Shown: positions 39,913-53,529, counted from the first letter of the stretch. The stretch is 64,000 nt of DNA from Eopsaltria australis (GCA_034509425.1 JAVTVJ010000072.1:1860001-1924000); one strand, 5' to 3'. Numbers and translations are program-made. Notes: generated from the sequence alone by a model not told the origin.

Positions 39913-42900
39913 CTCAATTACTGCACTGGTGTCTTGCTAGGGGTGTGAAATTTGAAAGCTCTCCTCCAGTAGAGCCAATCAAGTTCTCTTTCTTTGTTTC
40001 ATGACTAAGTTTATGATGGAAAGAAGCTTTCCAGTTCAAAAGAGGTAAAGGAATAAGTAGGATTTGGTAAAGTCCTAGCTAATTTGCTTGCTAGGAGATG
40101 TTGCTCTTCATGAAAGACCTATGACCAAGACCTAGATTTGCCTAAACTTTAAAGAGTATTAATACTTTCTAAGGGTATTAGTTATTAGAGAGTAATAATG
40201 ATCTTCATATTAAATAATTTTATGTGTTTATTCCATATTTCACATATACGTGACCAAATTCTTTGTGGTAAAAAGATAAGTTTGCCATATAGGACAGCAA
40301 AGTTATTGGTTTTCAAGTGAGATTTAATTGTTGGTATTGATTTTTTTGTTTGGTTGATTGGGTTTTTTTATTAAATTTTTTATAAGGATATTTATCCCTG
40401 AATAGTGTTTTAATTTTAATTATAGACTCAAAGTCCCATGTTTTGAGAACCTGTAGAATAATTAAAAATTATTGTTTATTACATTAAAGAAGATTATACT
40501 TCCTTCTTTTGGGTAGGAAGCAAATTCTCTATGTCCTTAATGGAGATGTATATTTTATAGCCTATTACATAAGACTACTCTCCATGGAACCTCAAGAAAT
40601 TAGGGAAAGTAATAAATTTTCTGGTTTTTTTTGTATCACTGGGGAGTCTCAGAAACATTGCAAGAATACAAACCTAGTAAGAGTCAAGTGAAAAATCCCC
40701 CTCATGTTTTACCTCACTTCTAAACCAGACTTCAGTCTCTGAAGTCCTTAGAATAGACACTTTCTTCCTTTCCTGTTTTCTTATTTGACACTTTAACTAG
40801 ACATGGCTGAGTGATTTTCAACAAGTAACTAAAAATATGTAGGAGAGTGACAGATATAAAACTAGTATGAATTAAAATGGTCAGAAGATTGACATGGAAA
40901 TGTTTCTTCTAAATTTGTCAAAGGGTGAAACAGAAAAACTTTTAAGACCTACAGTGAAGTTGACTTGCTTGTGAACTCCAAGAGCAGTGTTCCTAGTTGC
41001 AATTTGCTTCCTGCTTATTTTCATCCTAGGAGGCATTCCTGGCACCGAGGCTTCTGAACCTTCAAATTTGAAGCATGACATGTAGGACATCATGCAGGAT
41101 TTCCTCTCTTAATGTTTTTGGGAAGTGTAGCATGCATGTGTCCTGTCAAATAACACTTCCTTGGAATGGCAATTGGTCTCTTCCTTTATTTCTCCTTTTT
41201 TAAAAATAATTTTTAGATCTTCTAATGATGTGCTGTGTGCCAGGGTGTGCAACCATCTCATCTCATGTGGGGTTTGACTCTGAAGTGGCCCTTGATGCAA
41301 GTGGGAATTCTGTCTCATTGTTATATGCACACACCTTTTTTTCCCCTCACTGAACAGGATGCTTGCCAATTTTTTATTGGGATAACTACTAACTTCTCTT
41401 CTGAAAGGGGAAGAATTCAGAGCAGAATTTTATTATGGTTACAGAAAGTGTTGTGACTAGCTGGGAGAGTGAAGCTGAGCTCTTATTTGTTTACATGCAA
41501 GGAAGGGTAGAAGAGGCAGTGTGGTGATACTTCAGCTGTGAAATGTAAGGCTTTAATGGCTCATCATTCAGAATAGCTCATAGGGCAAATTGCAACTTAA
41601 ATTTAGTGGTGGAAGAGACACATACTCACTCAGGGGTTATTCCTTGCTATACTATAGACAGGATGCCTAGGCAATGTCAGTTTTGGTCTATGACTCATTA
41701 TTGTTTAGTATTTGAATTTTCATTATTGGCAGTTTTCTAGCTGGCAGTGTTTGGAGTTTTCAAGAACAGGTCTAATAAGCACAACCATGTTGGAGTTGGT
41801 AGAAGAAGCTCTGAGTGCTGACAGAAAGCTGCTCCTGAGAAATTATATATGAATTAGTTAATGGTAGGAGCTGTTTGTGTGTATCAGACTTCTAGAAACA
41901 ACACTGAGAACCAGGTCTGGATTTCACTTTTCAAAGTTACTGGGTATGTGTTGTATAATTGAAAAACTTATCCTCTTGGGTTTTGAGCTAATTAGGGGCA
42001 CTTAGAGGAGGGTGCCTTTTTTGCCTTCCTCCATGCCCGTCTCCTCCACAAGCTGAAGTTAGACTGGACCAGTGCAATTTATGGTGTGCCATATGGAATG
42101 CCATATGAGGGGGGAAGCAAGGATCAAGAATCTTCTATCATGGATAGTTAATTAATATTTTCAGAATTAAGGCTGACCCGAAAGATGTGACTTGATGTTG
42201 CAGTTGCTTGCAGGTTACATCAATGGTCTCAGTAACTCTGCAGCAAGAAAAGAAGAACAAGGGATGAAGTCTGACTTTCCCCACAGAAAAGGCTTAGGAG
42301 TCTGAGGGGTCTCTTCCAACAGATTAGTAAAGTTGAAGATAATATGAACCTGTGAAGTACTAAAATATGGCATTACTGAATGTTTTTGTTATTTTAATGT
42401 GTTTTTATGGGAATTGTCTTTGTGTCTTCATTGTGAATTTACAAAACCATTTAAATATTCTTAGTTGTTTCAGTCAAATTTCAATTTTTTCTGTCTTTTG
42501 CCTTTTTATTTTTATGTGATTGAAGAAGCACATAGATGCCTTTAGTAAGGAAAGTGCCCTTCTCGAGCTCTTTATCAATAAAGGAGACATAAAATTGCAT
42601 TTCAGTCTTTGCATTCTAAGATACAAAGTTACGCTTTCAAATACATGAATTAAGTTTTTATGTAATAGAATTTGATTGTAGGGAGTATCAGAGGAGTATC
42701 TGGAGTATAAAAGATTGAGAGGAGGAAATTTTTCAGTGCACTCACATGAAACTACTTCATTTTATTTATAAAATTTACCTTTTTTGCTTGAACACTTGGT
42801 CTTAAGTAATCTCTAACAGATCTGATTCACAATAAATGTTTTAAAATACACTGTTTGCAATCCCTCTCTAAGTTCTTAGTGTGGAAGGTGATGCCACTTG

Positions 42901-45900
42901 TCTCTAAAGGTGTAGTGCTAACAGATGTACAGCACTGTTAGTTTTACACAGGCAGCATAAATAATATATTATGAACCTGAGCCAGACAACCTGGGTATTG
43001 ATAACAATGTGCAAGATTGTTCTGCAAAGCAATCTGAAAAATGAGGCTATCAGTTGCTATCTCAGTGGGTAGGTAAGGCAGCTGTAACTGAAAGCTAGTT
43101 TGAATTGTCAGCATAAACTCTGTCTAGCTTGTGCATACACTGAAATTACTGAATTCTCCAACAAAAATTGTCACAGGGTGTCAAGAAAATCTGTTTGCTG
43201 ATGTGAAAGAAAGATACCTGTCCTGGGAATCCCAGAGGACAGTATTTGAATACATGACAGCATTTACAGAGTACCTTATTTCTAGCTTGGGTTGGTTCTT
43301 GTTCTGCAAATTTTATCCACCTTGCTGTCCCCTGTCATCTTCAGCAGAAGGCAGATTGTCCTAAGGGAGGTGATAGATGTGTAGGTGCGTGTGTATCACA
43401 GAAACTGGCTTAATCTCTTAAGTCCAGTAAAGGGTGTGATGGATGGTAGTTGCAGAGAAGGAAAAGTGGGAATGAAAAAGGCATGTGACACCCCTTATCT
43501 TTTGTTTACATTGTCTGGTACAGAACTCAGCCTGTGTCATGTCACAGGACGGCTGTCACAGTGGTTGTGCAGCTCCAGCACATATTGGTCCTGTTTGGCT
43601 TGTGGAACCAGTCATGATTTAGTATGTAATAGTTTTTGTTTCAGCCTTACCCATGAAGCAAACTGCTGCTTTTCTGTTAGTTATAAACACTAATTTTTGA
43701 CACAGATTGTAGCTTTGTTTTCCACTAATTTGAGAAAAGCCGGTGTTTTACATAATGGCTTTCATGTGTTCTTGGTAGTTGTTCTACAGTCATGTGTGCA
43801 AAGCTGTGCTCCACATTTATTGTATTGCCACCAATTGCTTCAGGCCCGGAGATATTTACCTACTCTCCTTAATCCCTTTATCTGCTAATGGAAAAAATCC
43901 TTGGAAGTTTCTTGAGGTACTGTTACCATAAGTCATTCTAACAGAGAGTTAGTCATATTATTTCATACTTCTGGTTCATGTACAGAACTTAAACTAGTGA
44001 GTAAAGGGTGAACTCATCCTGTAGTTGTGTAGATAGTGTTCGGAGAAGTGGGATAAGAAGTTGACCTGAAGTATTCTGTTTGGGGTTTGTTTTCATTGGC
44101 TAAACGTGCCTTCTTGAAGGTTTTTCTTAGGGGTTTTTGTGTTTGGTTGAGTTTTTGGAGTTTTCTAGATTACTTGACAGAGTTTGATTATCAGCTGTGT
44201 CTGCTTGGCTTTATGGTGACTAAATACCTGCTTTATGTCTCCATAAATGTTTGGGAATAGTGATACCATCTTTTATACAAATGCCTTGTGAGTAGCCTTC
44301 CAAATTGTAGTTGCGTTGTTCAGCCATGTGTGATTATAGGACCATCTGGTCAAAATGCAACTGTAATGCATATGAAATCTTGTTGTCCAGCTTCCACAAA
44401 AACCCTCTTGGGTTTGTACTGCTATATACCTGTCATTTTGGCCACAGGTTAAATGTAGACATGCAGGTAGTGTATTACTATTAAAAAAAATCTAAGCATA
44501 AAAAGGCTGAGCACTGTGATTTGAATTTAAAAAGAAATAAAAATAAACCACAACCTAAACTAGTGGTTTCAGTTGTTTTACTGTTACATGCTTGAGGACA
44601 TTTTCTATACAGCAGGGGAATATCATCTCATTTGAAAAGTAGACATCACGACACTTACACATTTGTCATATAGGACATTGGATATTATCCATGAGAGTTG
44701 TAGTGTGCTAATTTTTACTGCTACCCATATCTCTCCATATATTGAAAAAGATGAACTAGACTTGAGATGAAAAAAAGTGTTGCCATACCTTTTCAGATAC
44801 ATAATTGACTTCATATTATTAAACTGGAAACCCTGTGGGATGCTAGAGCTTATCTCGAATAACAGCTCCGTGGTGGCCATCTGGGTTTTTAGATGATAAA
44901 ACAATGCACTCATTTTTCTTAACACTGTGATATTCTAGTGTACAGTGCAAGATCTGTATTAAAATCAACTTCCCTAGGGGGGGCTTCCCCATCATCTGTT
45001 TTTTTACACCCTCCTACCACAGTATTTTTTTATGCTCTGCTTACATACTTCACTTACATAAAACCCTAAGGGGAGACAGCTTGTGTCGATTCTGAGCATA
45101 TCTTACCTTATATAGGTTAAAGTAGTTTATAAACTTCCAAAACATCGGTTATTTTTATTACACTGTACAACCTGGAAAGTGGTTTTTTAGACTGCTGTTG
45201 CTTAGGAAGCTTGTTAGCTATGTGACCTCCTCTCATTTTATTACAAGATGTTGCTAGAAAATCCTTTTTAAAGTTACTTCAGTTTTTCTAATATGTTTTT
45301 TATTTCTAGATTGCCTGTGTTGATTTCATCATTCAATAGCAATGAAAAACATATTCTTTAGGCCAAACATTCTTGAGGGTGTTTTAATCTCTAAAGTTGT
45401 GACTGTCCTTTAGTTAGATTTAGCCAGGTAAAATGTAAGAGTAGAATTATGGTGTAGAGTAGAACTATGCTTTGTTCGAAGTCTAAAGCACTCCTTGTGC
45501 TAGGGAGCTCAGCTCCAGCCAGAAATGCCAGTTCCACTAAAGAAGAAAGACTGGTCAAGAAATGCTGGATGTTGCAACTTGTTGAAGCCTAGGTTTGTTA
45601 AATACTATTAAAAATGCAGAAAAATGAAAGAAATTAGTGCTGCAAAGCATTTGCTTGGTGTCTGTTTTTCTAGAGTCATAGTATCTATTGTTTATTTCAA
45701 TTCAGGGAAACAGAGAGTTGAACTAGAGACACGGTTTTTATACAAAGGCAGATGCTCCTGTGCTTTTGTAGCTGAGTGAAGGAAGGATATTACTAATTAA
45801 GGAGAAAATGATGTAGCAATACATGAGATGAGCCTGTCCTTGTAGGCTGATAGTCTGTCTGAAACAAGGTCTCATCATCAGCTACCTTAAGGTGGCTAAA

Positions 45901-46284
45901 TGCCCACTAACTTACAAGGTAGCTGTTCTTCAAAGGAGATTCCTCAATGGAGGTGTGTCAGCTGATTTTCTGCTCTGAAGTCACCATGCTTTTTTATTCA
46001 TTAATACCACTATTAAGCATGCAAGGGAGATATACATATTTTCCCCCTCCTCTCAAATTCCTGTTGACTTCAATTTGAGATTTTAAATGAGGTCTGTTCA
46101 CTTGTAACATTCTGAAAGAGAAAGGAATGAAACTTCAGAATTGTGATTCTAAGTTAGCTCAAAGGGCTGTTGAGTCCTGTACCCCTCTGAGAGAGGCCAG
46201 CACTCAGGAAAGAGGACAGAACAAACCTGCTGTTATTATGCAAAATGTTTTTGCATCGTAAGTCAGGAACATGACAGCTTTACA

Positions 46285-47150
46285 TTAATATCCCTTTATA
46301 GACTTGTCATTCCTGAATATGTCTAATCTCTCTTTGAATGAATGTAAGCTTTTGCATCCATATTGTGTTCAAGGGGTTTTTCAGCTTATATGCACCTTCT
46401 TTGAAGGTCTCTTGGGAAACATCCACTTGGTATTTTAATTAGATGTCTATCAGTTCTTGTACTGAACACAGCTTTAAAAAATAGATCCATGTTCTTCTTC
46501 TTCATGGCAGTCATAATTGTGTAGATCTCTACAACACATCCTGTAACTCATTTCTTTTATTGGTTGAAGCATTCTCTGCCTATTTAGAAGTATATGTTAT
46601 GGAAGCAGTTCCTCAACTATTAGCGTTCCCTTACAGCCTTCTCGATTTTCATTAAGGTTTACTTCATTATTTTTGCAAGGGGGAGGTGAGGATCAGGCAT
46701 TCAAGGTACAGGTGTGTACCATAGATACATATGTAAAGATAATGACAATGGTGCCTTTGTCTTACATTGTTTTCCTAATCACATATTGATTTCACAGATG
46801 TTTCACAGTATGAAGCTGATACTTTCCTAGAACTGTTATAATCCAAGTTTTTTTTCATGTTTTGAAAAATAATACATTCCTTGGCTACTCCACAAGCTTC
46901 CAATGGCTCATGTGGTTGCATGTGCTCATTAATTCAGTTTTTAAAAATAGTTTCTAAAAATTTGGCCAGGTTTTTACAGGCCTGTAGTTCCCCAAATATT
47001 TCCTGCAACACTGTTCTTTTTTAATTAGCATTCCTCTATCTGCCCTGCAGTTACTTAATACACACATAATTTTAAGCAGGAGGTTGCGCAGTCTAGCTAG
47101 AGGTTCTCTTATTTCATTCTTGCATTTCTTTCATAATACATGCCATCTTA
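46285..47150 (-). mobile_element. Ancient CR1/L3-type LINE, antisense
   Basis: This diverged copy matches, as recalled, the old amniote CR1 family text: GTCTAATCTCTCTTTGAATG, AGTTCTTGTACTGAACACAG, ATTGTGTAGATCTCTACAAC, GTGTGTACCATAGATACATA and TTTTTACAGGCCTGTAGTTC, in the expected order from ORF2 C terminus back towards the reverse transcriptase core. No usable frame remains. It directly abuts the younger CR1 at 47151, so the younger element may have inserted into it. Confidence 0.7.
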
Positions 47151-48640
47151 GAATCATGGAATAGTTTGAGTTGGAAGGGACCTTTAAAGGCCATCTGGTC
47201 CTCCTACCCTGCAATAAGTAGGGATCTTCAACTAGACCAGATTGCTCAGAGCCCTGTCCAACCTGACCTTGAGTGTTTCCAGGGATGGGGCATCTACCCA
47301 GGCAGCCTGTTCAGTGTTTCACCATCCTCATCATCGTGAAAGATTCTTTCATTTTGCCTCAAACTACCCTCCTTCAGTTTAAAACAATTCCACTTGTTCT
47401 GTTGTCACAGGCGCTGCTAAAAACTTTGTCTCCAACTTTCTAAAACTCTCTTTAAGTACTGAAAGACCACAATAAGAGGTCCTCAACTCCAACTCTGTCA
47501 GCCTTTCCTCCTAGAAGAAGTGATCCAGTCCTTTAATCATTTCTGTGGCCCTTGTCTGGACTCACTCCAACAGGTCCCTGTCCTTCCTGTGCTGGGCCCC
47601 CAGAGCTGGATGCAGCACTGCAGGTGGGGTCTCTCCAGAGCAGAGCAGAGGGGCAGAATCCCCTCCCTCCCCCTGCTGGCCACGCTGCTTTGGATACATA
47701 CTGGCCTTCTGGGCTGTGAGTACACGTTGCTGGCTCATGTCCAGCCTTTCATCCAGCAGGATCCCCTAGTCCATCTTGGTAGGGCTACTCACGATCGCTT
47801 CATCCTCTAGTCCATTTCAGTACTGGGGGTTGCCCCAATCAGGGTCAGCATCTCTTGCACTTGGCATTGTTAAACCTCATGAGGTTCCCATGGGAACACT
47901 AGTCTCTCTGGATGGCATCCCATCCCTTAGGTGTATCAGCTGCACCACTCAACTTGGTGTCCTCTGCAGAGTTGCTAAAGATGCAGTTGATTCCACTGTC
48001 TATGTCATTCATGAAGATATTAATCAGGACTGGTCTCAAGATGGACCCTTGAAGGACACCACTCATCACAGATCTCCATTTGGACATCATGCTGTTGGCC
48101 AGTACCATCTGGAGGCAACCATCCAGCCAATTCTTCATCCACCAAATAGTCCATTGATCAAATCTGTATCTTTCCAACTTAGAGTAAAGGATGTTGTGGT
48201 GAACCATGTCAAAGGCCTTAGAGCAGTCCAGATAAATGATATCTGGAACACTTCCCTTGCCCATTAATGCAGTCACTTCATCATAAAAGGCTCTTAAATT
48301 CATCAGGTAAGTCTTGCCTTCGACAAAGCCATGCTGGTTTTCTCAAATTACCTCTGTCCTCAATTTGCCTTAGCATAGCTTCTAGGAGAATTTGTTCCAT
48401 GATTTTCCCAGACACAGAAGTACGACTGATGGTTTAGTAGCTCCCAAGGGCAGCCTCCTTTCTACCCTTTTTTTTTTAATGAGTGTAATGTTTCCCTTTT
48501 TGTCCCACCTGGGACTTCACCTGACTGCCATGACTCTTCAAACATCATGGAGACTGGCTTGGCAGCTGCATCAGCCAATTCCTTCACATACTTCTCAGGG
48601 GTGTTTTCAAGTCTTGATACGTGCTTGAAAAAAGCATTTA
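47151..48640 (-). mobile_element. Long CR1 LINE with decayed reverse transcriptase, antisense
   Basis: The 3' end starts near TTAGAATCATGGAATAGTTT. Going 5' along the element (rising coordinates), the minus strand encodes [16 protein letters not shown] (47725-47537), then the reverse transcriptase core at 48303-47899 with YLDCSKAFDMVHHNILYSKL and VLQGSILRPVLINIFMNDID, then KELADAAAKPVSMMFEESW and SGEVPGGTKRET (48644-48462). The catalytic box, normally FADD in CR1, reads SAED (within SNSAEDTKL), and frames are broken, so the copy is dead. It is the longest CR1 copy here, about 1.5 kb. The 5' edge is uncertain and could extend toward 49050. Confidence 0.93.
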
Positions 48641-49789
48641 TCATTGACTTTTATACATGTGAAGGTATTTCTTCACCTACTGATTTGGCCATTTCTTTGA
48701 CCTACCTAATTTTCAACATTTCACCTGTTAGTTCATGTGTCGTGTGCAAAGGGGAGGTCTTCTCAAGCCCTTTGTGTTTGATCAGTCTGTCAGTGCCCCA
48801 GGAAAGCCATGACCCTTGTGCCCAGTGAGTCTGTCAGTGTCCCATTATGGGAACCCTTCACTGGACAGTCCCACTGGATCGGAGGGTGCTTCCAATGTCT
48901 TGTTCACGGTCACACATCAACAGCATAAGAAGTGTCTCCATTCCACTCCACCCTTCACTTCATTCCCTGTGGCACTTACTGTGTGTGGGAAGTTAGGCAT
49001 ACTGACTGCATCCCATCCAGGGAGTAGAAACTGCATTCACCCTATAATGTCTGTGTTGTTATAACCTTTGTTAGAATGTGAATATAACTTCCCAGATTTT
49101 TTCTAATTTACCCCCAGTCATTTTCCCATATCATGATACTTCAGTTTCCTCATTTAAGTGCAATACCAGGTTTTCTAAAAACTTTTGTCTTAGTCTCCAA
49201 TTATACCTTTTTGCTGCTCTTTAGCCATGGCAACTTCTTCTTAGGGTTTATTAATTTTTCTCAAACTTAAGTATAGTGTACTAAATAGTGCTAAATCTTG
49301 ACAGATGTTAGAGAGACCATTTAGCTGCCCTTCCTAAATTCCTTTTAACAAGCTGCTTCATTCTCATGTGATTTCTCTCCTTGAAATCAAGGACAACTGT
49401 AGTGCTTTCTTTGGGGTTTTGCTCCAACAAAGATGTTTTATCTGCGTATACTTTATGATTTCTTGGAGGGGGTTTATTGACTGCGATGTTGAGAACTAGA
49501 CCTTTGCACAAGTGAGGACCAACACAGTCATTACACTCATTGCATGGATTAGCAAAGATTAGAGCCCTTCCATAAAATGACTGTGCCAATGTCTAAAAAC
49601 TAATTAGTAACAGTGGGTTTATTTGGGGTGAAGGTTCACCACACAGAATATCCATTGACATCAGAAATATTGATTTCTTTTTATTTTTAATATTAGAAAT
49701 TTTTAGATTAATGTACTTATGGAGTTAATTAAATGGAACTGTAAAGTGAACATTCAGTTAAGTGAGTCTTTCTGGTGTAAGTTAATGGG
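48641..49789. other. Spacer between two oppositely oriented CR1 copies
   Basis: This holds a moderately GC-rich part (48641-49060) with a short direct repeat (AGTCTGTCAGTG near 48785 and 48827), then AT-rich sequence. It could include the unrecognised 5' part of the CR1 at 47151-48640 or the continuation of the older copy, but I could not confirm either. Confidence 0.4.
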
Positions 49790-50985
49790 CATGTGAAAGA
49801 AAAGATGATTGGAAACAGTCACCATAGATTTACTTAGAGTGAATTATGCCTGACCAACCTAGTTGGCTTCTCTGATAAACTACCTGGATTTGAGGATGGG
49901 AGAATAGCAGCTCATGTAACTGATTTCAGCAAGGCTTTACTCCCACAGTATTCTTTTGACCACATTAGAACATCATGGTTTTGATGGGACCAGAGCTCAG
50001 TGTGTAGGAAGGTGGGTTTATGATCACACTCAGAGGCTGATTGAAGGACATCCTATACCTGGAGGCCAGTAGCAGGTGGAATATCCTGGGACCTGTCCTG
50101 CTTAATGTCTTTATCAATAACCTGCTAGAAATAATAAGAGAACACTGTATTCAGATTTGTAGGTGACGCCAGTTTAGGGTGTCCAGTTGATACCTTTGAG
50201 GGCAAGGCCACCATCTAGAGAGACCTAGAGAGGCTGTGGAAATGGGTCAGCAGAGGAACCTTAGGAAATATAAGGTGGATGGATGCATCTGACAAGGAAT
50301 AAGGCCATGCAGTGACTCAGGCTGGTGCCTGAATGGTTGGAAGCAGCTCTGCAGCAAGGGACTTGGGACCTTGGCAGGCACAAGCTGGGCAGGAGCCAGC
50401 ACTGTGTCCTGACTTCAGGGACAGCCAGCTGTACCATGGGCTGCGTCAACAGGGGCACAGCCAGGACAGCAGGGGAAGTATTGATCTGGCTCTGCCCAGT
50501 CCTTGTTTAGTCACATGTAAATTACTGTGCTCATCCCCCCTACCTGATACAGGAGAGACATCAACAAACCAAAGAGCTTCAAGCAGCTGAAAGGACCCCT
50601 AAAGATGAACAGAGAGCTAAATGTAGGTCCCATGAGCAGAGTTTGAGAGAATGGAGCTGATGGAGTCTTTTCTGGAGCCTGGGAGGATGTTACTGAGAAG
50701 AGTTCTCACAGTGTTGCGTGGTAGAAGGATGGAAGGAAGGCAAAGACTGAAACAGGAGAGGTGTAGACCTCATAGAAAAAACTTTTATTACCACATGGAA
50801 ACTCAAGCTGGGAAGAGGTTGCTCTCAGAGTTGCTGTGGTTTCCATCCTTGAGATTTTCAAGACATGAAACATCGCAAGTTTAAACCCTGGGCATTCTAG
50901 TCTGCAGCTTACTGTGCTCTGAACAGGAAGGTGGGAGGAGGTGATCTTCTGATGTCGCTTCCAACCTAAACTTTCTGAGTTTGCT
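49790..50985 (+). mobile_element. Diverged CR1 LINE, reverse transcriptase core to 3' UTR, sense
   Basis: The start resembles the CR1 text 'TCACCATAGATTTACTTAGA ... TGCCTGACCAACCTAGTTGG'. It continues through a catalytic box now reading FVGDASLGC instead of FADDTKLGG (about 50154-50181), GAGAGACCTAGAGAGGCTGT, and a 3' UTR with GAAGAGGTTGCTCTCAGAG, TTTCCATCCTTGAGATTTTC and GTCGCTTCCAACCTAAACTT. The middle (about 50480-50640) carries deletions. Stops and indels throughout make it non-functional. It lies head to head with the antisense copy at 47151-48640. Confidence 0.87.
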
Positions 50986-51062
50986 TACGGACTCATCTAA
51001 GGATGACTCCATTCATTCTTGCCAGCTTTTTGAATGGACCTTCAGAAAAAAATTAGAAGTGT

Positions 51063-51110
51063 AAGTGGGTGTGTGCATATGTGTATGCATACACACACAT
51101 ACATACATGA
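51063..51110. repeat. (TG)n/(CA)n repeat forming a palindrome
   Basis: Alternating TG/TA then CA/TA units give a 16-base perfect palindrome (TGTGTATGCATACACA at 51080-51095) at the centre of a purine-pyrimidine alternating run. It is a simple repeat with cruciform or Z-DNA potential. Confidence 0.75.
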
Positions 51111-53397
51111 AAAATTTGAGACGAATTAAAGTTTCTTGAGTTAAGGAGTGAAAGTGGTGTGGATGATGTGAATTAGACCCCAATTGCTGTGGGTATTGCA
51201 GTCTGTTGCTCAAGAGTGGTTACTAACTTACTGTTCTACCACCAAAGGTGTCTTTGCTGTATTCTGTATTCTTACATGGAGTACTCAAAGGCAGGGTAGA
51301 TTTTCTTAAAATGAAGAACAAGATGGAAAGCTAGGGAGTAACATAGTAGCAAGCAGTGGGCAAATGTACCAAGGGCTCACTTTGAACATCAGTAGCTGTT
51401 GTTTTCTCCCTATACAGTTACTGGTTTTGTCATTATTTGTGAAAGCATTCTGTTCCTCACTGGATCATGATTTTTCAATACTCTTAAAATATTTTCTGAA
51501 TTCCCTATTTAGATCTATTGGTTTTTTTAATTAGCTGGAGCTTAAACGAGTTTAAATTTCAGTGACTTTGAATGCACCTTGCTGCAATCTGAACCCATCT
51601 CGTTGTTAGGAAGGCTGGCACAGGAAGACAAATAGTCCCTGAGCAGAGTCAGATCTGATACTTTACAATGCTTCCCCTGGAAGAAAATGTTGCCCAAAGC
51701 TACTAAGGTTTTGATGGAATTTGTTATGATTTACTAGGTTTAAAACTCAATTCAGGTATATAGAATTCCTAATACGCCTGCTAAGAAATCAAGTAAGCCT
51801 GACACAAGTGCTGGTGTATACAAACAGCACTTTTTTGTTCTGCTTGCCTTAAGGTTGTTGAGCACTTTTCCCTAATGTGTCTGTTTAATTTAGGCTGGGC
51901 TGCTTGTGTTTCTGCCCAGTAATCTGTGTTGAATACATCCATCAATATAACATCTCAGTTTGAAAATATTGTTAGAACACAGCACTGAAAATTAAATTAT
52001 AGATATTACAACTATAACTTGGACTCAATGCAAACTCTTACTTCATGAAACATTTCAGAATGAAAAGTATGATTTAAATAGTGTACCCTTTCACAATGAC
52101 AGTTAAAATAAAATCTTCCGTTGTTAAACTAGACTGAAGATTGTTAACCAAACTGAGCTGCAGTCCTCTTATAGGTATGACAGTGAATGAGCACAGCATA
52201 ATCTTGTTTCAGGACACCATTTGGACCTAGGCTGTATGTGCTTTTTCTCTTTTTGCATGTAACTGGTGTTCTGTGTCCATGGTGCAAAGAAGAGGTGTAG
52301 GTACTGGCTCGCTTTGAGGACAGAAAGGAGCATATTTACAATCTCCATCCATGTGTGTGTGCCTTTTAGCTTGCATGTTCCTTTTATCTGGGGTAAAAGA
52401 GCATAAATCCTGGCGTTATAACAGCAATATATGAGGCAGTTGTTAGACATTCAGTTTTCTAAAAACTGTGAAAAGACTCAAGCTGTTAAAATATAATGGT
52501 GCTTTTCAGGACTTTTCTCATGGTGACCTCCTAGAAATGCCCCTTGTAGGTAACAAAAGGTCCATTTTTTCCTCTACAAGATAGCAATTAGCTTTAGACA
52601 TTCTTTTGTAAAGAGCAGCAGTGAAAATAATGAGAGCTTAAATAGTTTATCATAACTAACCAAAAATAGTCCATTAAAATGGGGCATTGGGAGTCTGGGG
52701 GGGCAGTGATATCCAAATGAGGAGACAGGGAGACAGGTGCCCTTCTGCCGCCCTTATCCATGGCAACAGACTTGTCTCAGTGACTTGAGGCTCCACTTCC
52801 TTGGCCCTTTGAGAGGCTGGTCAAGACTTTACCAGGTGCTTTTGTACAAGGAGGCAATATTTAAGCAAGATCACAGAGAAATGTTTCCTTACCTCTACTG
52901 GAAGTTTTACTTGAGCTGCTATTTTGTCCAGTCTTTTCCTAGTTCATGCAGTAGCTAAGGGAAACTGTTTTCTATGCCTTCTGGGAGCAAAGAAAAACTC
53001 CAGTTGACAGAGAAAGTGTTGAACTAGAAGCAGGGAGTCAATAGTTAGTTTTACAGAGAGGTTAAGGGAGCTACACACTATAAATTGTGGAGGTGCAACA
53101 GGAGGTCTCAAAACTGATATATTTAGGAGCAGTTTAGTTATCTATAAAATTTGTTTACAGTTGCCGTCTGAACCATCTGTTGTCTTTCCTTGTGTTGTAG
53201 TCAGTTGGGGTTGATGATATTCTGTAATAGATGAAAGGTTTTTTAAAAGTATGGTTTATGTCTCTACATATACATTTATAGAGTACATCTTCTAACGAGG
53301 CCTAGATCCCATCGGTGCTATTTGGGGATGCCACTGTAGTAACAATGATATATTGCATGCTGTTAATGCTGTGTTTGCAAAGCATTTCCAATTAAAG

Positions 53398-53410
53398 TTG
53401 TTATGCAAAT
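53398..53410 (+). promoter_or_regulatory. SOX-OCT composite-like motif
   Basis: TTGTTATGCAAAT joins a SOX half-site (TTGTT) to a perfect POU octamer (ATGCAAAT) with the spacing of the known SOX2/POU composite element. A second SOX-like AACAATG lies at 53341-53347. Such elements act in neural progenitor enhancers, which would suit a neural gene, but this is motif evidence only. Confidence 0.35.
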
Positions 53411-53529
53411 GAAAGTTGCCTCTTCTCTCCATCTGGTTGTTTGCATACAGGCTATGGCACGCCTTTCAGTGAAATAGTTTTTGGTGTTATATTTCTAAAA
53501 GTTTATCTTTAATGTTGCCGGGGATAGGG

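Noticed and set aside
47776..48267. 163-codon plus-strand frame
   Set aside because: It is the wrong-strand reading of the CR1 reverse transcriptase region.
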